DNA of 64,000 nt from the NCBI GenBank assembly GCA_032718565.1, contig JAVGVS010000753.1, forward strand, positions 18,501-82,500. Direction: 5' to 3'. Positions 23,105 to 34,900 of this stretch are shown here, piece by piece (the first letter of the stretch is position 1; every line of letters starts with the position of its first letter). The position numbers were made by a program, and so were the translations under genes. The notes under the pieces are model-generated. The model worked only from the letters and a program-made list of their open reading frames with translations. It was not told where the DNA came from and made no database searches. Source of the stretch: Distichodus sexfasciatus. Lineage: Eukaryota; Chordata; Actinopteri; Characiformes; Distichodontidae.

Positions 23105-23976
23105 TATCCTGTGTCCACAAGTCCATCAAATGTGCACAACTCTCCAGCGCATCTGTTGTAAGGCTTCAATTCCTCTGGGACTGGGCTTGGCCATTCTCCT
23201 GTCTCCACAATTATTTTTAGTTGCTTCAGTATGTCATCCTCTGTCATTTTCTGTTTTATGTCCTCAAGGTTCATGGCTTGTACCTCATGCATTGTTACTA
23301 ACAACACTCTGTCTACATAGATTTCCACATACTCATTATACTCTGTCTCTGGTAAAGGAAGTCGCGAGAGTGAATCCGCTACATTGGATTTTCCTACTGT
23401 GTGTTCTATCTTGTAGTCATATGCTTGCAGGCATATGCTTGTAGTCATATGCTTCCGTAGTGGTTCTGATAGGTTTGCATAGTTTGGTATGAATTTCATG
23501 AAAAATCCACAGGTGCCTAGGAATGAACGGAGTAGCTGTACGTTCTCAGGTCTGGATGCTTTGCATACAGCTTCAACTTTTCTCAGGTCTGGTTTAATTC
23601 CTTCGGCGGTGATCACATGTCCCAGTATCTCAATCTGTTGTAGTCCGAAGATGCACTTGTTTCTGTTGAGGGTTAGACCTCTGTTCTGGAATCTTTGAAA
23701 GACTTGTCTAAGTCTCTGTTCAAGCTGCTCCTCGTTCTCTCCAAAGACCACTACATCATCCATGTAGCAGAAGGTGCCAGGCATTCCACATAACATAGAG
23801 TCCATAGCCTTCTGATAGGCTTCCGGTGCACTCGATAATCCAAAGGGAACTTTCCTGAAACGGCAGCACCCTCTATGTGTGATGAATGTCGTCAGGGGTC
23901 TGGATTCTGGGGCCAAGTCACACTGCCAAAACCCTTTCCTTGCATCCAGCTTAGCAAACACTTTTGGTCCCTGCAC
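23104..23976 (-). pseudogene. Gypsy-type retrotransposon RT with RNase H deleted
   Basis: The frame carries RT motifs in order: 'VFAKLDARKGFWQ', 'VPFGLSSAPEAYQKAM', the intact catalytic 'YMDD' ('FCYMDDVVVFGEN') and the thumb/connection 'LRSFLGTCGFFMKFIPNY'. Directly after 'LRKHMTTS' the frame jumps to 'IEHTVGKSNVADSLSRLP', the segment that normally follows RNase H, so almost the whole RNase H domain (about 100 codons or more) is missing. At the junction (about 23410-23460) 'tagtcatatgctt' occurs twice. The RT start is also truncated, and the sequence beyond 23976 is not Gypsy-like. Confidence 0.8.
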
Positions 23977-24251
23977 TGACTGTGAGATCTGGCATTGATC
24001 TCTGGAATAAAGTGCATCATCCCTACGGCAACTGTGCTGAGACAGAGTCCCTGAGCAAACTGCTGGTCAGTAGTCAGGTCTTACAGGAGACTACACAGAG
24101 TAGCAAACACACGGAGGAAAACCTGGGGAATCTCCGAGCTTCAACAAGAAGGCGTTTGGTAGAGACTCTGACCGAGGTGAACATTCAGGTTTATGAACAG
24201 AACATTCACTTCTGTGATCCACCCAGTGGACATCAGATACCAGACATCTAA
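23964..24251 (+). CDS. Unassigned open frame, possible exon fragment
   Basis: This is a 95-codon frame ending in TAA and containing 'GIDLWNKVHHPYGNCAETES', 'RRRLVETLTEVN' and 'DPPSGHQIPDI'. The composition looks coding (balanced, no low complexity), but I do not recognise the family. Its start overlaps the truncated end of the minus-strand Gypsy RT, so that end is chance. Its last bases 'CAGATACCAGAC' also occur at the start of the unassigned exon at 21169 on the other strand. It could be a relic of a host exon interrupted by the Gypsy insertion, or a chance frame. Confidence 0.25.
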   Translation: MVPALTVRSGIDLWNKVHHPYGNCAETESLSKLLVSSQVLQETTQSSKHTEENLGNLRASTRRRLVETLTEVNIQVYEQNIHFCDPPSGHQIPDI

Positions 24252-24817
24252 TGAGCCCTCAGAGCTCACAGCTGAGACAAAATCATCTTACATAATGCCA
24301 GTTTGTTAAACGTACACTGTGCGTGCAACAGGAGCTGTTTTAGAACCTTTTTTAGAACACTGTGTTAGATTAATGATAATGCTGTAAGTGGATAAGGATA
24401 ACCCTTTATATTGAAGGTGTTTACTATTTATTGCATTGCAGTCTCTGTGTTTATCAAATCCGGAATATTGCTACACTGTACACTATGGGTTAGGTCAGTC
24501 ATCGGTCTCTGCTTGCAGAGGGTCTGAAATGCGCGCTTGTTGACTGGTAAGAGAAGGCGTGAGTGAGTGATTATTTTTCATTGTGAACACAGCACAGCAC
24601 AACAGAACTAAATATGAGCTCTGATTTTGACCCATCCATGAAAGAGCAGTGGGCAGCTGACATGGGCAGCACCTGGTGAGCAGTGCTGCGCCAATATGTA
24701 AAGAGAATGCACATTTCACTCATCAGCACTCTCTGATCAGCACGCTGGGAAGGAGACCTGCTCATTTGCCTGGCAACTTATTGTGAATGCAAATAAATAC
24801 TTTGTGAAAAGAAATAC
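24252..24817 (+). repeat. AT-rich stretch with a SINE-like family B copy (24570-24700)
   Basis: At 24570-24700, 'cattgtgaacacagcacagc', 'atgagctctg' and 'gagcagtgggcagc' match 53270-53365, 63735-63960 (inverted) and part of 39070-39135. It is a short non-coding dispersed repeat. The rest (24252-24560) holds nothing recognisable. Confidence 0.5.
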
Positions 24818-26262
24818 GTGGGACAGTATGTTTTGAACTGTGTAGAAGCATGTGACCGGGTCGATCTGGATGAGCAAATGCAGTATAGCCAAAGCATGCA
24901 ATCTTATGTGTGTAAGCTTGACACTGACGTAAAAACGAGACGGCGGACGGAATTTGTAGATAATGAAAATGCCATCATTATGGCCAGTCTATCCGATGAC
25001 CCAGCCCTTGCTGAATTACCAAATGAATTGTGGGCGAGCGATAAAAATGATGTGGGTTTGATTAAGGGATGCAAACCGATCAAAGTAACACCTAAGTCTG
25101 AGTTCAGACCATGCAAATCTCAATATCCACTGAAAGCCGAGGCAATTGAAGGGATAAGACCAGTTTTTGAAGCGCTAAAAAGTAAGGGAGTCATTGTTGA
25201 ATGTCCGGACTCGCCGGTGAGAACTCCTTTGTTTGTCAAAAAGATAAGAGACAAAGGACAGCCCACAGAGTGGCGATTTGTAAGCAGTAAATGCATCCGT
25301 TCAACCACGTGCACCAACGGTACCAGATCCATACACTATTTTGTCACAAATTCCAGCGGAATGTTTTCTGCGGTCGACCTAGCCAATGCTTTTTTCAGCG
25401 TACCGGTTGATAAAGCGAGTCTACTCTGGTTTGCTTTTAATTTTGATGTCAAGCCTTACACACTTACCAGATTGTGTCAGAGTTATTGTGAGAGCCCCAC
25501 AATCTATAATGCTGCACTAAGAGACTCATTAGCCCCATTAGAATTAGAAGAGGGCAGTGCACTCGTACAATATGTGGGTGATTTGCCAACTGCAGCACCA
25601 ACACAGGCACAATGTAGAACTGACACTTTGAAGCTGTTGCAACATTTAGCTGAAAATGGCCACAAAGCATCACTGAGCAAACTGCAGTTAGTCAAACAAA
25701 AGGTTATGTTTCTGGGACACGTTATCACACCCAGGGGCAAGTCACTATCAGAGGAAAGGATCTCAGCTGTTCTTAACATACCGAAACCGCGTACAAAGAA
25801 ACAACTGGCATCATTTTTGGGGATGTGTTCCTATTGTCAGAGTTTTATACCTAACTTCTGAAATTGAAGCGCCTTTGAGAGCTCTCGTGTCATCAAAAAT
25901 AGACCCCACCAAAAGCTTGCCATGGTCTGATGACCAAAATAATGCTTTTGAAATGTTGAAACTGTCACTGTCCCAAGCCCCAACGCTAGGATTACCGGAC
26001 CCGACTAAACCATTTGTGCAAACTGTGTGTGAAAAAGGAGGTCACATGACATCTGTGTTGTTGCAAAAACATGGAGACAGATTGAGACCAGTTGCCTTCT
26101 CATCAAAACTAGACCCTGTTGCCGCAGGGCTTCCTGTTTGTCTTAGAAACGTTGCTGCTGCCGAAAAAGGCTGTGGTTGCTTCCCATGACCTGGTGGGTT
26201 ACGCTGATTTAACCTTGCTTGTCCCACATGCTGTGACACTTCTCTTACAGATTTACCATTGC
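24818..26262 (+). pseudogene. Endogenous retrovirus-like pol (RT) relic
   Basis: A 347-codon frame (24818-25861) shows a class I/epsilon-type retroviral RT: 'PNELWASDKNDVGLIKGC', 'SPVRTPLFVKKIRD', 'GQPTEWRFV', 'FSAVDLANAFFSVPV' and 'MFLGHVITPRG'. It continues in a shifted frame (25875-26189, 'LPWSDDQNNAFEMLK') after a stop at 25859-25861. A further frame change near 26165 leads to 'VASHDLVGYADL', after which homology is lost at about 26260. The active-site motif reads YVGD rather than YxDD, so catalysis would be lost. No gag, protease, RNase H, integrase, env or LTR is seen. It is an old, inactive fragment. Confidence 0.75.
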
Positions 26263-26640
26263 AATTGCAGATACAGTCCTGATTGTAAATCTGTGATAAG
26301 AGAATCAGAGAACAGAGAATTAGAGAATTCATAAATAATCAACCATTTTGTGTGTTTTGTGATTGTATAATATAATTCAGTAATTGGTATTAATATGTAA
26401 AGACTTGAACACATGCCTCACTTTTCCAAAATATATTAACATCTGTAATACCTAGTTTTTAACTTTTTGTATTTTTGGACGTTGTGCTAATACATATGGG
26501 CTTTACTTGCCCTTTTTTTGCACTGGACAGCTTAAAGTTTTTTCCAATTGCTAACACACTAAAATCTAATGTAAAGCTCAACTGCAAACAGTGACACTCA
26601 GAGAGCAAAATCTCTCCTCACATTTGCAATACTCGAAACA
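26263..26640. other. AT-rich stretch, nothing recognised
   Basis: No gene or assignable repeat was found. Confidence 0.4.
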
Positions 26641-27010
26641 CAAATCACACCATTGGACAAAAATCCAGGGACGAGTTCGAAAAAGATGGGATTTCATTTT
26701 ATGCAAATTAGCGAAAAATCAAATATGGCAGAAATAGATGCAAGGGTCTAAAAAATTCGTCTTAAACCAAAGAATAAGTTGATATAAGATTTTTGAGAAT
26801 CAGAGCTACGGTTCAACATTTATTCGGCAAAATGCTAATTTTTTTTTGGAAAATTGCAAAATAGCTTATTTTGGTGCAATTTGTTTTGCCTGAGTAGTGG
26901 GTGAGGTACCGGACCTACCTGCCAAATTTCAAAGCTGTAGGTCTTACCGTTTTTTCTCCACAACGCGTTTTGAGGCAGAAAAAAAAAAATCGGCACAATA
27001 ACAATAATAA
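26641..27010 (-). repeat. Family A dispersed repeat copy
   Basis: It runs inverted relative to the 19.7-kb copy: 'ggacaaaaatccagggacga', 'agagctacggttcaac', 'ctgccaaatttcaaagctgt', ending at 'tcggcacaataac'. A GC-rich patch follows at 27050-27130 ('ccaccgggaattctcccggt'), which looks like a DNA-transposon terminus. Confidence 0.6.
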
Positions 27011-27188
27011 ATAATAAAAAGTGCGACTGCTGTGAGTGCAGGCAGCTAGGGACACCGGCCCTCACGGCCAAAAAACGGACCGGCCCACCGGGAATTCTCC
27101 CGGTACTCCCGATTAGCCAATCCGGGCCTGCGTGTTAGGAAGACCCAAAGGGTAGACTTTCAGTTAGCTCATAAGGAAAAGCTTGTAG

Positions 27189-27420
27189 TATTTAATTCAA
27201 CTCAGTTTTATTTATATTGAGCTTTTTACAAGTGTTGTCACAAAGCAGCTTTACATTTTACGTTTTTACAACAGAAGTTGTCATAAAGCAGCTGTACATT
27301 TTTACAACAGATGTTATCACAGGGCAGCATTACATTTGACCAGCTCCAAGCCTCTGATGAGCAAGCCTACACAGTAAATTTCCCAGTGTTAAATCAGCAG
27401 TGTTAAAGTGTATTGACTCT
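27189..27420 (-). repeat. Retroposon tail and MITE-like terminus
   Basis: 'ttttatttatattgagcttt' and 'gtcacaaagcagctttaca' (with a partial internal repeat at 27285-27300) are inverted relatives of LINE/SINE 3' tails. At 27373-27410 'acagtaaatttcccagtgtt' and 'cagcagtgttaaagtg' resemble a MITE end. The 'cccagtgtt' word also begins the minisatellite unit found 0.8 kb downstream. Confidence 0.45.
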
Positions 27421-27457
27421 ATCATTATAACAACAGCTGGAGTAAAACGTCCCCCTA

Positions 27458-28174
27458 TGGAAGCCCATTTCCGCCACTAAAAGAAAAAAAATCCGAAGTC
27501 ATAAAAGTCATAATTATGACATTAAAAGTCAAAATTACGAGATAAAAAGTCATAATTAAGGGATAAAAAGTCGAAATTATGAGATAAAAAAGTCCAAATT
27601 ATGAGATAAAAAGTCGAAATTACGAGATAAAAAGTCGAAATTATGAGAAAGGAAGTGCGCATGCGCGCCAGTTGTGCTAAACCTGCCGTGGTCACTTGCT
27701 CATGCAAACTTGATGTTTTTGGCTTGACTTCGGATTCAAATGGATTGTAAATACATCAAGGACTATTAAACGTGGCTTCACAACAAATGAAATACTGCAT
27801 TTGCTTGTAGATTCACAAGTTGCCTCTGCAAGAGACTTGGCAAGTTTAGCACCACTGATGCGCATGCGCACTTTCTTTCTCATAATTTCGACTTTTTATC
27901 TCATAATTTAGACTTTTTATCTCATAATTTCGACTTTTATCTCATAATTATGACTTTTTATCTCCTAATTTCGAGTTTTTATCTCATAATTTCTAGTTTT
28001 TATCTCATAATTATGACTTTTTATCTCATAATTTCGAGTTTTTTATCTCATAATTTCGAGTTTTTTATCTCATAATTTCGACTTTTTATCTCATAATTAT
28101 GACTTTTTTATCTCGTAATTTCGACATTTTTTTCGTTCTGATTTGTTTTTTTTAGTGGCGGAAATGGGCTTCCT
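27458..28174. mobile_element. 717-bp long-arm inverted-repeat (foldback) element with TA flanks
   Basis: The outer termini match perfectly in inverted orientation over at least 20 bp (GGAAGCCCATTTCCGCCACT at 27459 and its complement ending at 28173). Dinucleotide TA flanks both ends (27456-27457 and 28175-28176), compatible with a TA target duplication. Each arm (about 27482-27650 and 27880-28130) consists of iterations of a ~21-bp unit of the type 'ataaaaagtcgaaattatga', in opposite orientations. The arms meet inner inverted 'gcgcatgcgc' motifs at about 27656 and 27863. The ~200-bp centre is unique and non-coding. The design fits a foldback-type MITE mobilised in trans; the family is not named. 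Confidence 0.7.
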
Positions 28175-28176
28175 TA

Positions 28177-31100
28177 TCCCCCAGTGTTGGTGATTTTTTT
28201 TAATTCCCAGTGTTGGTGATTTTTTTTATTCCCAGTGTTGGTGATTTTTTTTTTATTCCCAGTGTTGGTGATTTTTTTTTTTTTTTTTTTTTTTTGGTGA
28301 TCTTTTTTCCTTAGTGTTGGTGATTTTTTATTCCAGTGTTGGTATTTTTTCCCCAGTGTTGGTGATTTTCTATAGTGTTGGTGATTTTTCTTTTCTATAG
28401 TGTTGGTGATTTCTTTTCTTTTTTCCCCAGTGTTATGTTTTTTTGATGTTGGTGATTTTTTCTTACCAGTGTTGGTGATTTTTTTCTTTTTCCCCCAGTG
28501 TTGGTGATTTCTTTTCCCAGTGTTGGTGATTTTTTCCCCAGTGTTGTGATGAATTTTTTAAGTGTTGGTGATTTTTTCCCCCCAGTCAATTTCGGTGATT
28601 TTTTACAGTGTTGGTGATTTTTTTCCCCAGTGTTAAGTGAATTTTTCCCCCAGTGTTGTTGATTTTTCCCCAGTGTTGGTGATTTTTCCCAGTGTTGATT
28701 TTTCTAAATGTTGAATTGTTTCCCCAGTGTTGGTGATTTCTTTTCTTTTTTCCCCAGTGTTGGTGATTTTTTTCCCCAGTGTTGGTGATTTTTTCCCCAG
28801 TGTTAATAATTTTAACCTTTTTTTACAGTGTTTGGTGATTTTTTTTTTTTCCCAGTGTTGGTGATTTTTTCTTCCAGTGTTGGTGATTTTTTTTCTTTTT
28901 CCCCAGTGTTGGTGTTTTTTAGTATTTGATTTTTCCCCCAGTGTTGGTGATTTTTCCCCCAGTGTTAGTGATTTTTTCCCCAGTGTTGGTGATTTTTCCC
29001 CCCCCAGTGTTGGTGATTTTTTTCCCCAGTGTTGGTGATTTTTATTCCCAGTGTTGGTGATTTTTTTTCTGATGTTAGTGATTTTTCTTCCCAGTGTTGT
29101 GATTTTTTCTCTTTTTTCCCCAATTGTTGGTGATTTCTTTCTTTTTCCCCAAGTGTTGGTGATTTTTTTTTTCCAGTGTTGGTGATTTTTTCTTACCAGT
29201 GTTGGTGATTTTTTTCTTTTTTTTCTAGTGTTGGTGATTTTCTTTCCCCAGTGTGTGTTTTTTTTCCCCCAAATGTTGGTGATTTTTCCCCCAAGTGTTG
29301 GTGATTTTTCCCCCAGTGTTGGTGATTTTTCCCCCAGTGTTGGTGATTTTTTTCCCCAGTGTTAGTGATTTTTCCCCCAGTGTTGTTGATTTCCCCCAAA
29401 TGTTCGTGATTTTCCCCCCAGGTTGAAGTGATTTTTTTCCCTGATGTTGGTGATTGTTCCCAGTGTTAGTGATTTCTTTCTTTTTCCCCAGTGTTGGTGA
29501 TTTTTCCCCAGTGTTGGTGATTTTTCCCCAGTGTTGGTGATTTCTTTTCTTTTTTCCCAGTGTTGGTGATTTTTTTTTCCCACAGTGTTTGGTGATTTTT
29601 TCTTACAGTGTTGGTGATTTTTTTCTTTTTCCCCAGTGTTAGATTTTTTTCTGGTGTTGGAGTTTTTCTAGTGTTGGTGATTTTTTCCCAGTGTTGGTGA
29701 TTTTTTTCCCCCAGATATTTGATTTTTCCCCAGTGTTGGTGATTTTTTTTTCCCCAGTGTTATTGATTTTTTCCCCAGTGTTATTGATTTTCTTCTGATG
29801 TTGGTGATTTTTCCCCAGTGTTGGTGATTTTTTCCCCCAGTGTTGGTGATTGTTTCCCCAGTGTTGGTGATTTCTTTCTTTTTCCCCAGTGTTGGTGATT
29901 TTTTCCCCAGTGTTGGTGATTTTTTTCTTTTTCCCCAGTGTTGAGTGTTTTTTCCCCAGTGTTGGTGATTTTTCCCCAGTGTTGGTGATTTTTTTTCCCC
30001 CCAGTGTTATTGATTTTTCCCCAAAGTGTTTGTTGATTTTTTTAGTGTTGGTGGTTTTCCCCAGTGTTGGTGATTTTTTTTCCCCAGTGTTGGTGATTGT
30101 TTTCCCCAGTGTTGGTGATTTCTTTTTCTTTTTCCCCGTGTTGAAATGATTTTTTTCCCCAGTGTTGTGATTTTTTTCCCCCAGTGTTGGTGATTTCTTT
30201 TCTTTTTCCCAGTGTTGGTGATTTTTTTTTTCCCAGTGTTGGTGATTTTTTCTTGCAATTTGGTGATTTTTTCTTTTTACAGTGTTGGTGATTTTTTTTT
30301 CCCCCAGTGTTGGTGATTTTTTCCCCAGTGTTGTGGTGAAGATTTTTTTCCCCAGTGTTGGTGATTTTTTCCCCAGTGTTGGTGATTTTTTCCCCAGTGT
30401 TGGTGATTTTTTTCCCCAGTGTTATTGGTTTTTGGTGTTTGTTGATTTTCTTCCCCAGTGTTGGTGATTTTTCCCCCAGTGTTGGTGATTTTTTCCCCAG
30501 TGTTGGTGATTATTTCCCCAGTATTTAGTGATTTCTTTTCTTTTTCCCCCAGTGTTGGTGATTTTGCCCCAGTGTTGGTAATTTTTTCTTTTTCCCCAGT
30601 GTTGGTGTTTTTTAGTGTTGGTGATTTTTTTCCCCCTTAAAGATTTTTTCCCCATTTTTCTGATGTTAGATTTTTTTAGTGTTGGTGATTTTTTTTATTT
30701 TTCCCCAGTATTGTGTTTTTTCCCCAGTGTTGATGATTTTTCCCCCAGTGTTGGTGATTTTTTTTCCCCAGTGTTGGTGATTGTTTTTAGTGTTGGTAGT
30801 TTCTTTCTTTTCCCCCAGTGTTGGTGATTTTTTCCCCCAGTGTTGGTGATTTTTTCCCCCAGTGTTGGTGATTTTTCTGATGTTGAGGTGATTTTCCCCA
30901 GTGTTGGTGAGTTTTTTTTTTCTTTCCCCCAGTGTTGGTGTTTTCTAGTGTTGGTGATTTTCCCCAGTGTTGGTGTTTTCCCCCGAGTGTTGGTGTTTTT
31001 TCCCCAGTGTTGGTGATTTTTCCCCCCAGTGTTGACGATTTTTTCCCCCAGTGTTGGTGTTTTCCCCAGTGTTGGTGTTTTTCCCCCAGTGTTTGGTGTT

Positions 31101-31950
31101 TTTTTCCCCAGTGTTGGTGTTTTTCCCCCAGTGTTGGTGTTTTTTTTCCCCAGTGTTGGTGATTTTTCTAGTGTTGACGTTTTCCCCCAGTGTTCTGATT
31201 TTTCCCCCAGTGTTGGTAATTTTCCCCCAAGTGGCTGGTGATTTTTTCCCCAGTGTTGGTGATTTTCCCCCAGTGTTGGTAGTTTTCCCCAGTGTTGGTA
31301 TTTTTTCCCCAGTGTTGGTGTTTTTCCCCCAGTGTTGGTGATTTTTTTCTTTTCCCCAGTGTTGGTGTTTTTTCCCCAGTGTTGGTGATTTTCCCCAAGT
31401 GTTGGTGATTTTTTCCCCTGATGTTGAAGGTGATTTTTCCCCCAGTGTTGAGTGATTTTTTCCCCAGTGTTGAGTTTTTTCCCCAGTGTTGGTGATTTTT
31501 TCCCCCAAAATTAATTTGAGGTGATTTTTTTTCCCCAGTGTTTAGTAAATTTTTTCCCCAGTGTTGGTGATTTTTCCCCCAGTGTTGGTGTTTTTTTTTT
31601 TTCACAGTGTTGGTGATTTTTCCCCAGTGTTGATATTTTTCCCCAGTGTTGGTGATTTTTTCCCCAGTGTTGGTGAATTTTTCCCAGTGTTGGTGATTTT
31701 TTTCCCCCAGTGTTGGTGATTTTCCCCCAGTGTTGGTGATTTTCTCCAGTGTTGGTGATTTTCCCCCAGTGTTGCATTGATTTTCCCCCAGTGTTGGTGT
31801 TTTCCCCAGTGTTGGTGATTTTCCCCAGTGTTGGTGATTTTTCCCCACAGTGTTGATGATTTTCCTAAGTGTTGGTAATTTTTAGTGTTGGTGTTTTTTT
31901 CCTAATCAATCAGTGATTTTCCCATTGTTGATTTTCCCCAGTGTTGGTGA
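28177..31950 (+). repeat. 3.8-kb minisatellite of a ~21-bp unit
   Basis: Degenerate tandem copies of CCCCAGTGTTGGTGATTTTTT fill the interval (about 180 copies by length). Variation lies mainly in the lengths of the C and T runs and in occasional T-for-GGTGA losses. C/T tract variants such as 'gatttcttttcttttt' recur at intervals of about 320-410 bp, suggesting higher-order amplification. The plus strand is extremely T-rich and A-poor. Because the unit lacks stops in several frames, long repetitive open frames occur on both strands (peptides of the type 'VLVIFPSVGDF' and 'ITNTGEKNHQHWGK'); these are by-products, not proteins. The array starts directly at the end of the foldback element and ends at about 31950. 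Confidence 0.9.
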
Positions 31951-34900
31951 TCATTCACGAGTTGAGCGACTCAGTGTCAGAATATTTTACCGGTACCTCC
32001 AGGACAGCCTCGTTCAGACTTTCTGGCCATTTTCCTTCAGTCACGAGTTACAGCGGTGAGCTTTTCATATTCACTTATTAAACCAACAATCTGACATTTT
32101 TTAGGCAACCCAGGCAGCATGAGGCAGGAGAGCAGGTTAAAAACTCTTGATACACTCCGACTGTCCATATTTCTTAAGATTTCGTTACCCCGTACCAGAA
32201 GCAAATGTGGCCGATGTCTACATGCAAACATAGCGTCGTTAATTAAGCTGAAACAGGTTGGCTGATGTGGGGTGGTCCTAAGACTGTAAAGGCTGGTCTT
32301 TTTTTTGCAGTCTGGTGGTGATTGTGTTTTGTTCTAGCATGTTCGAAATTTAGTTAGAGAATTAAACCATCCGTGTGTTGGAGCACAGCAGTGACGTGTA
32401 CTTGCTGTAACTAATTTTGGCTAACCTAGGTCAAAGGAGCAGTCCATGCATAGATTGCTATCGCTTTAAATGAATTGTAACAGTTAAATAGTTAACATTT
32501 TACACTAAATGTTACGTCTTTCCTATATTTTTAGTGCAAGCTATAAGTATTTGTGTACAGGAGCATGCTGCTTAAAACAAGCTTCAATTTGTTAGAGCAT
32601 TAGGTAATATAGGGAGTTTTGATTGCCTGGCGCAAATGGGGCCCATGGCACATTACACAGAAAATCAGAATATACCCAAAAGAACCAGAAATTACTGAAA
32701 TACGTACATCTCACTAACATGTGTAATAATATTCATTTATTCCCAGGGTGGGATTTATAACGTTAAACGTGGATCATTAGTTTTGGATGTGTGTGCAGCT
32801 ACCAAAAAAGCTACATATGGAAAAAAATGAAATATTAATAATTTTCCTGAAAATCATTTTCGTTATATCGTCCGGTTCAAAATTTAGATATAATTAGGAA
32901 ATGTCTCAATGATAAACTAGCAGCTTTTGCCACCATAATTTGACCCGCTAGTAAAGAGGCGAATAAGGAGGCTGGAAGAAAAACGCTGGGTTTCGGGCAT
33001 GAACATCAAGTCCCGTTTTATTGCTTGACCATTTATTATACCATTCTTTAGATAAAAGAAATCCGCAAAGTATGTGTGTAATTTTAAGTTTATCACTGAC
33101 TGTTGTTACCATAAATTAAAAAATCGTTATTTTCCTCATTTTTATTCTTTAATCAAAAACCCTAAATCAGAAATTCCATTCATATTATTTTTTCGTTTTG
33201 CTTCTGAAGAATTTCAAATACCACAGAGTGCATGGACCCACAGAACCTACTTTGGATCTTATTGTGTCTCTGTTTTGGTAGAATAGTCATAGCAGCAAAT
33301 TTACCAGCTGTTAATGACTGTGAAGAAATCGAACATGATTTGTTTCTGTTATAAGCAGAACAAAAATGAACATTATAGAAACATTCTAAAATTGGTTGTG
33401 CTATAACGAGGATAATGCCTGGCCCCAGCGAGTAGAAGGCCTTCAAAGTTTAATGAACGGAGGTGTGAGCGTGGCCCACTGAATACTCCAGATTTTTTTT
33501 GAGTGGGCATAAAGCATTTCCCGCTCTATAAATTAGCCCGAGCTGTTTGCGGTTGGAGAAGGGCGAAGCTGAAGTTGAAATGAAATCCATTCCTCCGGTG
33601 CATTTTCGCCGCTGAATAGTTATCTCTGTTTCCGGTTAAGGTGTGTGCCTTGTCACAAAACTTAGTGTTGGGTAACTACTTTTTAAATGGTAGCTTTCCA
33701 ACAGCAGTCTAGTATGATTGAAAAGATACCCCCCATCTACTCTTGATATGTAGTATTTAGCTACTGCATATTTACAGAAGAAGAAAAACATCTAACTACA
33801 TCAAAAAGCTGTTTCTGACCTGATTCTTGCTTCCATCTTTGTTGAAGTGGATAAATTGCTCCGACTCAGAAATAAAGTTGAAAATACCTGCCTTTGTAAA
33901 GTGAGAAATCAAGAAATATGTTTTCTTTTTGTATTTTAAAAGCTATTTTAAAAGTAGCTTCACTATTTTAGTAAGCTTCACTGTTAATAAGCTAAAAAGT
34001 AGTTAAGGTCGTACTTGTAGTCACCTACCCTTACAAAAACATAAAGGTTTTCAGCAAGCTTGTGCTTAATTTGTGGCAAACAGTAGAAGAATGTTAGTAG
34101 AATAGTAGAATATATTTGCTACTGAGCCATTTTCAGCCACTGGTAACAAACTTAAGGGCAATGTTCACGGCAACAGCAGTGACAATTGCCACTAGTAGGA
34201 AATGTATTTGCCAGCAATGACAAACTTGTAGTGGACCTTTGCTAGGTGCATACGTTTTCCACAAAGTTTGCCTTAAACCTCATTTGCATATGAAAATATG
34301 ACCTTGCTGCAAATTACGACAGCAGTTTGCCAAGGCTAAAATTTTGTAAGGTACTCTCATGCTTACTAGTGCCTTTATTTCCTAATTTCTGGGAATTGGT
34401 GGAGGTGGTTTAAAGGTAGAGCCATCTGACCTTTGGGCCGGGTAATCATAGTTATATTCAACGAGATTAACCATTGTGTTGGTTAGTCTCCAACAGTAGC
34501 CTACTTGTTCCACAGTCTGCAGTTGACATTGTGGAGTCTGTTTTTCTCCAGACAAATGTCTGTGCTACGACCTTAAAATATTCTCCCAAATTGTTAGTTT
34601 GATGCTCACCACAGCAGGATGGAGCAGGATGCGGCCAAAATGTCCCCAGGATGACGGGTGCACTGGGAATAAAACAGCCGGACAGCATAGGTAAGAAAAC
34701 AAAGCTTGTTAGGCTGATAGGCTATCCAGGCATTATATTCTCAACGTACTACCAAACAGGGCATCAATCAATTAAAATGGTAATATTTTATGAATTGTTT
34801 GATGTTAAGTTCTATAAATTGATTTAAAACTCATTAGGCGGCTGTTGATGATGCCTAGAGAAAGTGAAACTTGGATCACTGTTCAATCACTTAATCTTGT

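Noticed and set aside
28395..31848. Long repetitive open frames on both strands (up to ~226 codons, Asn-His-Gln-Trp-Gly-Lys or Phe-Pro-Ser-Val-Gly-Asp repeats)
   Set aside because: They are direct translations of the ~21-bp minisatellite, occur in several frames on both strands, and have no non-repetitive portion or start context.
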